DNA from: Clostridiales bacterium | GTDB taxonomy: Bacteria; Bacillota; Clostridia; Christensenellales; Borkfalkiaceae | Direction: 5' to 3' | Length of the DNA stretch: 64,000 bases | Assembly: GCA_015069425.1 (NCBI GenBank) | Contig: SVIP01000001.1 | Span: forward strand, 186,001-250,000 | In this document: one piece after another, positions 1 through 9,026 of the stretch | Layout: every line of letters starts with the position of its first letter | How positions within the stretch are numbered: position 1 is the first letter of the stretch | Translations under genes and position numbers: made by a program | The notes under the pieces: model-generated | Told to the model about the DNA's origin: nothing | What the model saw: only the letters and a program-made list of their open reading frames with translations | Databases searched by the model: none

Positions 1-1130
1 TATTGCCCTATAACAATAATAGTTGGCTTAATAACGTCTTTTTCAACAAAAATTGTTACCGTCTTTTCTATCGATTTATTCCCAGCCCTATCACTAACAA
101 AGGCTATTACAGTATATTCTCCAAAAGCAGTAAAATCAAATTTTGAACTGTCTTGTTTGTTAGTAACGTCGTTCCCGTTAGGACCTTTAACCTTAAAAGT
201 AAATCCACTTTCTATTACACCGTCAACTAAATCATAAGCTTTCGCCGTTAATTTCTTATTATCTATACCTATTGAAATCATAATAGGTAATGTACTATCA
301 ATTAACTGTGTTCCTGCAAGGCTTTGTCCACAAAGTTCATATATAATAAATTTCGCCGTGTTTTTTTGGCTCTTGTTTTCAAAATGAATATCTACTGAGT
401 AGTTTTCAAAAACAGGTAAATTAGCATTTGTTAACTGATTTAAGTCATGAGTTGCGCCTTGTGAAACCTTCTCGTCACGCATATTTAACGTTTGTGTTGC
501 CATATCATATTCAAAACGGAATGGCAAATTTTTATTATTCATATATGCGGACTTTTCAGTAAAGCTATAACTCATCTTCTTAGTAATTTTATATAAACTT
601 GTTTCTTGTTCTGTTTTATCGTAGTAATAAATATTTAATTCTAAATAGTGATAAATAGATTGAACAAAACTGAACTTATAATACTGGTTTGGATTAGACA
701 AGTTCGTAAATTGAAAGGCAAGTCTACCATAGTCAGCAACAAACGTACTGTTTTCTACGCTATACTCATCATAAAAACCTTGCCCGATAATACTAAACTT
801 CCCATTATACGCTTCAATTAGGTTTACCGTTGAAGAGATGCCGTCCGCATTAGTTTCATACATATACCCACTTGTAAAGTCTACTAAACCACCAGAATAA
901 TAGTTTTTATAGTAGTCGCTTAAATCCCCATTTTTATTTAATAACAAACTTGAATACTTACCATCGTTTGCAGTAGAAATATCATAATCTTTATAAAGAG
1001 ATATTCCCTGCTGCTCTTCATTGTAATTTTCAGCTTTTACCGTAATGAAAGAACAAGCACACAAAGAACACAAAACAATTAAGCCGATAACAATTAAGTT
1101 TTTAATAGAAAAATTTTTTAACATAAACAT
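1..1130 (-). CDS. Secreted repeat protein with Ig-like domain, partial (3' end outside window)
   Basis: The frame is open from an ATG at 1130 (a second in-frame ATG is at 1124) to the window edge, so the C-terminus is missing. The N-terminus is a hydrophobic signal peptide ending near VKAEN. One ~220-residue module follows, nearly identical to the modules of the gene at 1322-3475 (it ends KFIIYELCGQ). After it comes a bacterial Ig-like region with the DRAGN motif typical of surface Ig folds, near the window edge. The start region has only a weak ribosome site. It lies 41 bp downstream of a small peptide gene and appears to belong to the long operon that begins at 13974. It is probably extracellular. 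The ligand is unknown, and no catalytic motif is visible. Confidence 0.75.
   Translation of the reverse strand, partial: MFMLKNFSIKNLIVIGLIVLCSLCACSFITVKAENYNEEQQGISLYKDYDISTANDGKYSSLLLNKNGDLSDYYKNYYSGGLVDFTSGYMYETNADGISSTVNLIEAYNGKFSIIGQGFYDEYSVENSTFVADYGRLAFQFTNLSNPNQYYKFSFVQSIYHYLELNIYYYDKTEQETSLYKITKKMSYSFTEKSAYMNNKNLPFRFEYDMATQTLNMRDEKVSQGATHDLNQLTNANLPVFENYSVDIHFENKSQKNTAKFIIYELCGQSLAGTQLIDSTLPIMISIGIDNKKLTAKAYDLVDGVIESGFTFKVKGPNGNDVTNKQDSSKFDFTAFGEYTVIAFVSDRAGNKSIEKTVTIFVEKDVIKPTIIVIGQ
323..1018. repeat. Direct repeat, copy A (module shared by two secreted proteins)
   Basis: This ~700-bp stretch aligns with 2677-3372 at a constant offset of 2354 bp with few differences; long runs around 360-600 match almost base for base. 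Both copies encode the same module of adjacent paralogous secreted proteins. A third, more diverged copy is at about 1990-2640. Confidence 0.85.
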
Positions 1131-1171
1131 TTACTCATAAATTAGCTAAAATCCAAATAAAATTCTACAGT

Positions 1172-1297
1172 TTAAGAAAAATCTGGGAAGAAGTTGTCCC
1201 CTGACGAAAAAATATCTAGATTGTTGTTTGATTCTAATAATACTTCTTTTATATTTATAATCATCATAACCATTTCTGGTCTATTATATCTTTTCAT
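1172..1297 (-). CDS. Small peptide gene (41 aa) between two secreted repeat proteins
   Basis: A 41-codon frame starts at an ATG (1297) with GGTGG seven bases upstream and ends at TAA (1174-1172). The peptide begins MKRYNRPEM, contains a short hydrophobic stretch and the motif EVLLES, and ends in an acidic, aromatic tail (FFPDFS). It has no signal peptide and no cysteine. It fills the gap between the repeat protein genes at 1322 and 1130 on the same strand, so it is probably co-transcribed. It resembles the small gene at 37021-37164 in layout: an early Pro followed by Glu or Asp, then an [E/D]V[L/I]L-x-S motif in mid-peptide. Function is unknown. The good ribosome site and position support it being real. 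Confidence 0.6.
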   Translation of the reverse strand: MKRYNRPEMVMMIINIKEVLLESNNNLDIFSSGDNFFPDFS

Positions 1298-1321
1298 ATT
1301 AATAACCACCTTACTTTTATA

Positions 1322-3475
1322 TTAATTGGAAATTCTTCCCAAATATGTGTCTATCATTGTACCTGTAATCCCATCTTCTTCTGCTTTTTGAGCAACTTGA
1401 TAAGGAGACCTTGCATTATTTATATCCGAATAATCTGTTGCTACCTTAACAGTATCACCATTATAAAGCGTAACTTCAACATAAGCACGTGCAGAATAAC
1501 TTGTCTTATAATGGTTTGAATTAATGTTAGAAAGCGTTATAAAATACCCTCTAACTCCTTCTTCACAATAATAATTTGATAAAACTTTACATTGACTCCC
1601 TGCCTCATCCAAATCAAAATCACCAACGATGCTGTCAGTATAAATTAACACGCCGTACATTTTTGCATTATCGCCAAACGCATTCATTACATTATCTTCA
1701 ATGTTAATAAGGAATCGAATTCCACCAACGTAATCTTGGCTAACATTAATACGAATACTTGCACCATTTACCATCGTAGGTTTAACAAACATTTGCTTTG
1801 CCGTTATATCTTTATCAACAGTAAGAACATATCCTGCAGGATAAATCTTGCCGTCTATTTCATATCCTACAAATCCTTTGGTATTATTTGCAGGTAAAAC
1901 GTATTTTGCACCTTCTACAGCAACGCTTTGCAACACTGTGTTTCCTTCCATGTTAGTTATATTAACATTTGCAGTATCGTTAAACGCATCATTACAAAGT
2001 TCATATACTATAAACTTAGCCGTGTTTTTTTGGCTCTTGTTTTCAAATAGCATATCTACTGAATAGTTTGAAAATACAGGTAAATTTGATCCTTCAAACA
2101 TTTCTGTAGCCAAATCATGTTCAATCACACCACTTATATCTCTAATATTTAACAAACCATTATTCATGTTATATTTGAACTTGAAAGGAATGTTTTTATT
2201 ATTATAATGAGCAACTGTTCCTGTAAAACTTGCACATATATTTTTAGTTACTTTGTTTAGATATGTGCTTTGCACATCTTTATCATAATAATACACATTC
2301 AATTCTAAATAATTTGAAGAAGATTGCGTAAAACTGAACTTGATGTATTGCTGACTATTTTCAGAATTGGTAAGTTGAACTGCAAATCTACTATAATCAC
2401 CAGTAAAGCCACTGCTACTTGCCGTAAAACTATCGTAGAATCCCTGCCCCACAATACTAAATTCACCATTATACTTGTTAAACAATCTTATCGAAGAAGA
2501 AGTACCTATCTTGCTACTTTCATACAAACGACCACTATTAAAATTGATATAATTGCCTGAATAATTTTTAGCAAAATAGTCAGAATTAAAGCTTGTAATG
2601 TCAATATAATATTCCTGATAAGCCCCATTATTTGCTGTTTCGATATCGTAATCATCAGCTATAACTTCATTAGGAATTTGTCCACAAAGTTCGTACAAAA
2701 TAAACTTTGCCGTGTTTTTTTGACTCTTGTTTTCAAAATGCATATCTACTGAGTAGTTTTCAAAAACAGGTAAATTAGCATTTGTTAACTGATTTAAGTC
2801 ATGACTTGCGCCTTGTGAAACCTTCTCGTCACGCATATTTAACGTTTGTGTTGCCATATCATATTCAAAACGGAATGGCAAATTTTTATTATTCATATAT
2901 GCGGACTTTTCAGTAAAGCTATAACTCATCTTCTTAGTAATTTTATATAAACTTGTATCTTGTTCTGCTTTATCGTAGTAATAAATATTTAATTCTAAAT
3001 AGTGATTGGATGTTTGAACAAAACTAAACTTATAGTACTGATTTACATCTTCAAGGTTTGTAAATTGAAAGGCAAGTCTACCGTAGTCAGCAACAAACGT
3101 ACTGTTTTCTACGCCATACTCATCATAAAAACCTTGTCCGATAATACTAAATACACCACTATAACTTTCAAGCAAATTAACAGTTGATGTGACGCCTGTT
3201 TTATCAGCCTCATACATATAGCCGTTTTTAAAGTCAACTACGCCACCAGAGTAATAGTTCTTGTAATAATCACTTAAATCGCTATTTTTGTTTAGTAGTA
3301 AATTAGCATATTTACCATCATTCGCTGTAGAGATATCATAATTCAAATGAATAGATACCCCTTGCTGTACTTGATAATATTCTGCGTTTACATTTAGACT
3401 ACTCAACGCTCCTATAAAGCACAACATTGCTATCCCGATTAAAACGGAAATCTTAACAACTCTTTTCTTCAACAT
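1322..3475 (-). CDS. Secreted two-module repeat protein with C-terminal 'GIRF'-type domain
   Basis: A GGAGG lies just upstream of the ATG at 3475; an in-frame TTG four codons earlier overlaps that ribosome site and was rejected. The mature start follows a signal peptide (hydrophobic core, then NVNAEYY). Two modules of about 230 residues follow, each ending in an ENKSQKNTAKF ... YELC segment. Around residues 515-570 there is an Ig- or InlB-repeat-like linker (GFVGYEIDGKIYPAGY). The last ~140 residues carry a domain beginning GASIRINVSQ and GGIRF that recurs near the N-terminus of the protein at 34250-37024. I see no LPXTG or catalytic signature, so it is most likely a released or wall-bound binding protein. 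It is the next gene after the ABC permeases, which suggests it helps capture their substrate. Confidence 0.75.
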   Translation of the reverse strand: MLKKRVVKISVLIGIAMLCFIGALSSLNVNAEYYQVQQGVSIHLNYDISTANDGKYANLLLNKNSDLSDYYKNYYSGGVVDFKNGYMYEADKTGVTSTVNLLESYSGVFSIIGQGFYDEYGVENSTFVADYGRLAFQFTNLEDVNQYYKFSFVQTSNHYLELNIYYYDKAEQDTSLYKITKKMSYSFTEKSAYMNNKNLPFRFEYDMATQTLNMRDEKVSQGASHDLNQLTNANLPVFENYSVDMHFENKSQKNTAKFILYELCGQIPNEVIADDYDIETANNGAYQEYYIDITSFNSDYFAKNYSGNYINFNSGRLYESSKIGTSSSIRLFNKYNGEFSIVGQGFYDSFTASSSGFTGDYSRFAVQLTNSENSQQYIKFSFTQSSSNYLELNVYYYDKDVQSTYLNKVTKNICASFTGTVAHYNNKNIPFKFKYNMNNGLLNIRDISGVIEHDLATEMFEGSNLPVFSNYSVDMLFENKSQKNTAKFIVYELCNDAFNDTANVNITNMEGNTVLQSVAVEGAKYVLPANNTKGFVGYEIDGKIYPAGYVLTVDKDITAKQMFVKPTMVNGASIRINVSQDYVGGIRFLINIEDNVMNAFGDNAKMYGVLIYTDSIVGDFDLDEAGSQCKVLSNYYCEEGVRGYFITLSNINSNHYKTSYSARAYVEVTLYNGDTVKVATDYSDINNARSPYQVAQKAEEDGITGTMIDTYLGRISN
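2677..3372. repeat. Direct repeat, copy B (module shared by two secreted proteins)
   Basis: This is the partner of 323-1018 and encodes the first module of the protein at 1322-3475. The very high nucleotide identity next to a diverged third copy points to recent duplication or gene conversion. Confidence 0.85.
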
Positions 3476-3515
3476 TTTTTCCTCCAAAATTTTTTATTTT
3501 AACGCTTTTTGCGTT

Positions 3516-4391
3516 TTATCCTTTTAAACCGCCCATTCTCACGTTTTTAAGACCAAACTTTTGTAAAGTAAAATACATTATACAAGTAGGAATTGAAACA
3601 ATTACAAACCCTGCAAGAATTGCCGGCATTGCAGCGCCAAGTCTTGGTGCTTCTAATTGGAAATTATACATTCCGTACGCCAAATTTGGATAATTTGGTA
3701 AAAACGTAATAGGTATCATATAATCGTTCCAGTGCCCGATAAATCCAAGAATAAAAAGTGTAGAAAAAGTTGGCATTATCATCGGAAACATAATCCTAAT
3801 CATAACTGTAAAATGCCCAGCGCCGTCAATAAACGCAGCCTCAGCATAAGTCCAAGATAACGACTTAAAAGCTCCGTACATAAGTATAAAGTTAAAGCCA
3901 AACGGACCTGCCGAAAAAATTAAATAAGGAATTAAATTATTATAAATACCTAATGCATTTGTAACACGAAGTTGAGAGGGCAAGTTACCAACGATAGGGA
4001 TTATCATAACTATAATCGCCGTGTTAAATATAACGTTTTTTAATTTGAAATTATATTTTGATACGATATACGCAGTAATCGTTGGTAAAAACACGTTCAT
4101 AAAACCTGATACAACTGCAATAACGAAACTATAAAATAACATATTATATATGTTGTATACAACTAATCTTCCATTAATAACCTTTTGACTTTCAAGGAGT
4201 TCAAACACGCTTAAATAATTTTCATACACAAATTGCTCAGGAAGTCCAAAAACGTTTAAAGCATAATCGATAGGGTCTTTAAACGAAGTAAGCAACATCC
4301 AAAAAAAAGGAACTAATAAACTTACACAAAATAGCATCAAGACTATGGCTGAAAATATCATTATAATATTAGATAACACCGTTTTTCTCAT
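3516..4391 (-). CDS. Sugar ABC transporter permease, MalG/CUT1 type
   Basis: This 291-residue inner-membrane protein has about six hydrophobic segments and the permease-ATPase contact loop (EAA loop) at about residues 184-203, beginning EAAFIDGAGHF. Length and layout match the second permease of carbohydrate (CUT1) importers. It follows the first permease by 15 bp and the binding protein precedes both, the usual order. No ATPase gene is nearby, so a shared MsmK-type ATPase encoded elsewhere is expected. The substrate is not readable from sequence; the flanking DUF4838 lipoprotein and repeat proteins suggest an oligosaccharide. Confidence 0.93.
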   Translation of the reverse strand: MRKTVLSNIIMIFSAIVLMLFCVSLLVPFFWMLLTSFKDPIDYALNVFGLPEQFVYENYLSVFELLESQKVINGRLVVYNIYNMLFYSFVIAVVSGFMNVFLPTITAYIVSKYNFKLKNVIFNTAIIVMIIPIVGNLPSQLRVTNALGIYNNLIPYLIFSAGPFGFNFILMYGAFKSLSWTYAEAAFIDGAGHFTVMIRIMFPMIMPTFSTLFILGFIGHWNDYMIPITFLPNYPNLAYGMYNFQLEAPRLGAAMPAILAGFVIVSIPTCIMYFTLQKFGLKNVRMGGLKG

Positions 4392-4406
4392 AAATAATCC
4401 CTCCTT

Positions 4407-5330
4407 TTATTCTTCCGATTGCGGACCAAATTTTTCCATAATAGTTCTTACACCTAACGTTAACGGTGCAGAAATAAAGGTAAAGATTAAGCCTGCCGCT
4501 GCAGCGTTAGGATAGTCTCTAAGTCCGTCCCCTGCCATTACTTTTTTAAACAAATAATAACCTGTATTATAAACGTTGCCTGGTGCGGAATAATTATATA
4601 TAATAAACAACGGTCCTTGCGAACTAAATATCGCTGCAACACCTGTAACCATATAGGTTGTTATCGTAGGATAAATGAGTGGCATTACAATATACCAAAG
4701 TTCTTGCAATTCACTAACACCGTCAAGCTCAGCACTTTCGACAATTTCACCAGATATTGCACTCATAGCGTTTGGATACATAATTAAGCTTGAAGTGAAC
4801 CCTGTCCACATAATATAAAATATGATAATTCCCAAATTATATCTTTCGTCATAAAATATACTACTTTGAAAATATACGCCAAAACCATTCAATACTTTCG
4901 TAACGACTTCTTCTGTAAATTTAACGAACATTAACCCCATTACCATGTTTGAAACGATAGATGGGAGCAAAATTATAAAACGAACGGCAGACGAGGCAAA
5001 CTTCTTTTTATATATGTAAAAACTAAACAACATATTAAGCGGAAAACCGATAATAAGCGTCGTAACAAATATAACAACTGAATTTTTAGCAGATATCAGT
5101 ATAACTTCCCCTTTAAACATCAATTTAAATGCATATATAAAATTGTTTAATCCAGCAAAACTTACGTTATAATCAATATCGTATTTTTTAAACGCAAGCA
5201 AAATAGAGTTTGCATTTACGCCTACGTACATAATTAAAAATTGTATCATAGGATATAGCAAGACTAAAAAAATAAATAATTTTTCTTTGCTTTTTTGTTT
5301 TAGTACGACATTTGTATTTTTATCTTTCAT
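4407..5330 (-). CDS. Sugar ABC transporter permease, MalF/LplB type
   Basis: This permease has about six membrane segments and an EAA loop beginning ESAELDGVSEL at about residues 198-217. The start was set at the ATG at 5330 because AAAGGA lies six bases upstream. A longer frame up to 5363 would overlap the stop of the binding-protein gene and has no ribosome site. It pairs with the permease at 3516-4391 to form the channel of a CUT1 importer. The N-terminus is a short lysine-rich cytoplasmic tail. Confidence 0.93.
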   Translation of the reverse strand: MKDKNTNVVLKQKSKEKLFIFLVLLYPMIQFLIMYVGVNANSILLAFKKYDIDYNVSFAGLNNFIYAFKLMFKGEVILISAKNSVVIFVTTLIIGFPLNMLFSFYIYKKKFASSAVRFIILLPSIVSNMVMGLMFVKFTEEVVTKVLNGFGVYFQSSIFYDERYNLGIIIFYIMWTGFTSSLIMYPNAMSAISGEIVESAELDGVSELQELWYIVMPLIYPTITTYMVTGVAAIFSSQGPLFIIYNYSAPGNVYNTGYYLFKKVMAGDGLRDYPNAAAAGLIFTFISAPLTLGVRTIMEKFGPQSEE

Positions 5331-5343
5331 ATTGTTTCCTTTA

Positions 5344-6948
5344 TTAAATTTGGTCGTATACACGTTTCCAGTATTCTGCGTTGTTATAATTTAAAAGTTC
5401 TTCCCAATAGTCCTCTGCATTAAGTGTTTGCAGAGCAAGGAACGCCTCGTTCGGTGTACTATTTCCAACTTTTGCAAGCCATCTTTGTACGTTTGGCGTA
5501 GTTGCATAGTTCATCGGAGAATTATATCTTTCAAGCGAAGTACGGATTAACGCAACGTGTTCCGTATCGTGATAAATCTCATAAGCATTTCTACCTAAAT
5601 TGGTAAGTTGACTAAGTTCTGCTTCAGTTAAAGTATAATCATAAGGTTTCATACCATTTGTAGCCAAAGTAAAGCGTTTTAACACCTTATCCGAGCAAGT
5701 ATACGCTATAAAACGTTTTGCAGCATCTAATTTTACTGGGTCTTTTTGCTTTTTAATAAATATAGTTGCGTTTTCAGAAATATTAAACACGCTAACACTA
5801 TTATCCCCACCTTCCATATTTGGCAGGGGCATAAATCTAAAATCACGTGTTCCGTATTTTTGAGTAGCGTCCCCTTTATTGTATAAACTGTTAAACGTTG
5901 TTCTCGCTTCGTTTTCCCACCAAACGCCCTCTACTATCATAGCGCTTCTTGGGTTATCAGGGTCGTTTTTATAACCTAAAATATAACTATCTTGTGCATC
6001 TCTATGTGAAGTTCCAAGTAGTTTTGCCTTTGGATGGATATAATCTTGTGCGCCCGTAAAATATCTTCCGGTCATATAAGTATCTACAAAATCTATCGCC
6101 TTTCTCTTCCCTTCCATTTGATAAGCAAGATAACCTGTTTCGGGCGTGATAACCGTCTTTTCGCCCGTTAAAGGATTCGTATACGTTCCATCATAATCAA
6201 ACGAAATCATATAATTTTCAATACCGTCATACTGAGCCCACATAGCCTCGTTAATAGATACTAAGTAGTCGGTAAACTTACGGTTCCAAATGAACGGAAA
6301 TATTCCGGTACTCTTAATATTTGCAAGTAATTCTTCCCAATCGTCAATATCTACTGGCAAGCCGTCGTCATAAGTACCCGCTTTTCCATCCTTACCAAGA
6401 GTGAGCGAACCGTCTGGGTTAGTAAACAACCAGTCGTTTTCAACGAATAAGTCATGGTCATAAATAAAACCTTGCATAGCATCTGTATTAGGAATAGCAT
6501 ACATTTTATCTTTGTGCGAAAAAGCCGATTTGAAAGAATCAAGTTTAATAATTTTTTCAGCAATCGTCCTATCGATACCTTCATCAGGTTTCATTTCATA
6601 TACGTCGTCTAACGGCTCAACTAATCCAAGTGCCGCAATTTCTTTGATAAGCGGAGTATTCGTAAAATATATATCGTAAATTGATACACCGGATTCTAAG
6701 TCCGAGCGAATTTTAGTATATGCATCGGGGTTAGGCAAAATTATAATTTCCGTTGCGGGATTCGCCTCGTTAAATTCTTGCGCGGAAGTTTCTAACCAGT
6801 CGTAACCAAATCCACCGTTAAATATAGACACGAAAACTTGTTTCTTGTTTTTGTCAAATTGACGCGTTGTCGTTAGACATCCAAAACTTGTTAACAATAT
6901 TCCAAACGCTAACAATATAGTTCCTATCCTTTTTATACAGTTCCTCAT
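5344..6948 (-). CDS. Extracellular solute-binding lipoprotein of sugar ABC importer
   Basis: The N-terminus is a lipoprotein signal with the acylated cysteine at about residue 24 (LTSFGC). The 534-residue body has the layout of family 1 sugar-binding proteins: an early VFVSIFNGGFGYDWL segment, the SAQEFNEANP motif, and tryptophan- and tyrosine-rich ligand-site regions. At this length it resembles binding proteins for complex or large oligosaccharides rather than simple maltose-type proteins. It sits 13 bp before the first permease. The ligand is unknown; the operon also encodes a DUF4838 protein and secreted repeat proteins. Confidence 0.88.
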   Translation of the reverse strand: MRNCIKRIGTILLAFGILLTSFGCLTTTRQFDKNKKQVFVSIFNGGFGYDWLETSAQEFNEANPATEIIILPNPDAYTKIRSDLESGVSIYDIYFTNTPLIKEIAALGLVEPLDDVYEMKPDEGIDRTIAEKIIKLDSFKSAFSHKDKMYAIPNTDAMQGFIYDHDLFVENDWLFTNPDGSLTLGKDGKAGTYDDGLPVDIDDWEELLANIKSTGIFPFIWNRKFTDYLVSINEAMWAQYDGIENYMISFDYDGTYTNPLTGEKTVITPETGYLAYQMEGKRKAIDFVDTYMTGRYFTGAQDYIHPKAKLLGTSHRDAQDSYILGYKNDPDNPRSAMIVEGVWWENEARTTFNSLYNKGDATQKYGTRDFRFMPLPNMEGGDNSVSVFNISENATIFIKKQKDPVKLDAAKRFIAYTCSDKVLKRFTLATNGMKPYDYTLTEAELSQLTNLGRNAYEIYHDTEHVALIRTSLERYNSPMNYATTPNVQRWLAKVGNSTPNEAFLALQTLNAEDYWEELLNYNNAEYWKRVYDQI

Positions 6949-6991
6949 ATTATTTTTCTCCTCATAAATACATTTTTAATGCAATTTTTTA

Positions 6992-9001
6992 TTATAAACC
7001 GTAAAGAGTTCTAAACTCTGCAATCGTACACGTCATTTTTTCCGCATAATATTTTGCACCAAGATACTCTAAATTATCAATTACTTTTTTAGCATATTCT
7101 TTTTCACCAAATTCGTAATAGTAATTGTAATTTTTTAAGAGCATCATTTGTGGCGTAATAATAATTTTTGTCAAGCGGAATTTAAGTTCTTGTTTTTCTT
7201 TTTCAGTCAATTCCGTATCTTTATCAACGTCATTTATAGCGTTTTGCACCAAACTCTCTACTTGTTCTAAGAATTCTATCGGATAATTTTCAGCGTGGAA
7301 GAATCCATCGTTACAATCATGTAAATCGGTGTGGAAACCTTGTTTCGCATCAAGAACAGCAAAATGGCGTTCCATCAATTCATAATACTTATCTGCAACT
7401 TCGTGATACTTGCCATAATAGTAATGGTTAAATTCTTCTACAAGTTTATTAACGTCCCTATGTGGGTTCCATTGCAGTTTAGAGAAAATGTAGTTATCTA
7501 AATCTGCTTGATAGAATTTCGATTCTCTCGGTGCTCCTTGATTTATAATCATATGAACACCACGTTCTTCATAAGCAATAAGGTTTTCTTTCATAACTCC
7601 CTTATTAGCAAAATACCATTGATGGTAAACGTAATTTATATTGTAGTCCCAAATCATTATGTTTTTGGTAAGAATGTTCCAGTTGTTAATGAGTGCACGT
7701 GAAGTAGCGTTTCTCGTACAACTTCCGTCAAACATAGGATGATAGAAGCAAGAATTGATAGGTGCTATCAAAATATATACGTTGTCTCTCGGTCTAACCT
7801 GTTCGCTAATAGGCTTTACTTCATCTCCATCAACAACCACTGGTGCTTTTTCTGTAAACTGATAAGCAAAAGTCACAATGTTAATTTTTCTACCATTAAG
7901 TTCTTCGTTTGCCCATCTTTCAATTTCTTCGGCTATTAAGTTAATAAAGACCATTAGCGTACCGCTATAAGTTTCATTAAAACGCTCGTAAGATGCTTTA
8001 CAACGCTCACAATCACAGAACGGATTGTTATCTTGTTGCCCTAACATCAAATATTTAATGTTTTCATTTTCTCTAATTGCCTTTTTAACATTCTTGAGCA
8101 TTTCTAAAATAACGCTAGTTTCTTTAGTGTAGTCAATTTTGCCGTCATCAGTAATACCGTTTGTCAAACATAGTTGACCTTTCTGTGGATTTTCAGGTAA
8201 AAGCCTATACCATTCAGGATGCGCTTCAGCATACTTACTAGGTGGTAAATATTCAAAGAAAGAGTGATTTTGGTTTACGTTCCAGTCGGTAAGATATCCG
8301 CCGCCATATTGTGGTTCGTTCGTATCGAAAGGCGCAACCATTCTCATTCTTGCAGCATGCAAGCCGTCGTATATAATATTTTCAGCGTAATAACTTCTAA
8401 TAGCGAAAGTTGGCTTTTCAACTATATCCAACGAATAAAAGAACAACTCGTCCGCCTTAGGAATATAAGTGTAGTCTACCGCAATAAATTTTACACCGAA
8501 AAGTTTTTCAACAAAATCGTAAACGCCATAAAGGGTTGCTCTTGGATAAGAACCTTTAATAAAAAGATTATCCCCCTCGGTTTTTATAATAAAGCCGTCT
8601 TTATTTAATGCCTCGCTATCAGCGATTATATGCGAAGAAATTTTTGTTTCCCCAACAGAAATAACCTTGTCCACACCGTTATAAGCACTTTCCTCAATAA
8701 CTTCAGCCGTAATACCTGTAATTTTATTGATAAAAGTATATAATTCCTTCGCTGCAAACTCAGTTGCCTCGTCAGTATTTGTAGGATGAACAATTTTGTA
8801 AAGAGAAACGCCGTCTTTAACAATGTGTTTTTTCTCACTACTAAAATCAATACCTCTGTTTGGGTCATAATCTGCAACAACAGTCGTTTGACTATCGTCC
8901 TTATCATTACCCCCATTGCAACTTGCGCAAGAAGCAAGTATAGTTGAGCTAACCAACATGAATATAACACCTCTCTTTAATATTTTTTTCAAAAAATTCA
9001 T
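6992..9001 (-). CDS. DUF4838-type lipoprotein, putative glycoside hydrolase
   Basis: A lipoprotein signal places the acylated cysteine at about residue 25 (ILASC). Residues ~60-195 look like the accessory N-terminal domain found before GH20- and GH67-type barrels (ATLYGVYDFVEKLFGVKF). Residues ~240-530 match the DUF4838 layout, with HPEWYRL, a LGQQDNNPFCDCERC segment (~320-335) that is characteristic of this family, and many aromatic residues. DUF4838 proteins are surface-exposed predicted glycosidases of undefined specificity. Its place directly upstream of the binding protein suggests it trims the polymer whose fragments the importer takes up. A true activity cannot be assigned. Confidence 0.75.
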   Translation of the reverse strand: MNFLKKILKRGVIFMLVSSTILASCASCNGGNDKDDSQTTVVADYDPNRGIDFSSEKKHIVKDGVSLYKIVHPTNTDEATEFAAKELYTFINKITGITAEVIEESAYNGVDKVISVGETKISSHIIADSEALNKDGFIIKTEGDNLFIKGSYPRATLYGVYDFVEKLFGVKFIAVDYTYIPKADELFFYSLDIVEKPTFAIRSYYAENIIYDGLHAARMRMVAPFDTNEPQYGGGYLTDWNVNQNHSFFEYLPPSKYAEAHPEWYRLLPENPQKGQLCLTNGITDDGKIDYTKETSVILEMLKNVKKAIRENENIKYLMLGQQDNNPFCDCERCKASYERFNETYSGTLMVFINLIAEEIERWANEELNGRKINIVTFAYQFTEKAPVVVDGDEVKPISEQVRPRDNVYILIAPINSCFYHPMFDGSCTRNATSRALINNWNILTKNIMIWDYNINYVYHQWYFANKGVMKENLIAYEERGVHMIINQGAPRESKFYQADLDNYIFSKLQWNPHRDVNKLVEEFNHYYYGKYHEVADKYYELMERHFAVLDAKQGFHTDLHDCNDGFFHAENYPIEFLEQVESLVQNAINDVDKDTELTEKEKQELKFRLTKIIITPQMMLLKNYNYYYEFGEKEYAKKVIDNLEYLGAKYYAEKMTCTIAEFRTLYGL

Positions 9002-9026
9002 TTTCGCCTCTCTTAAATAAATATTT

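Noticed and set aside
5331-5363. Longer start for the first permease
   Set aside because: It overlaps the binding-protein stop and has no ribosome site, while AAAGGA precedes the ATG at 5330.
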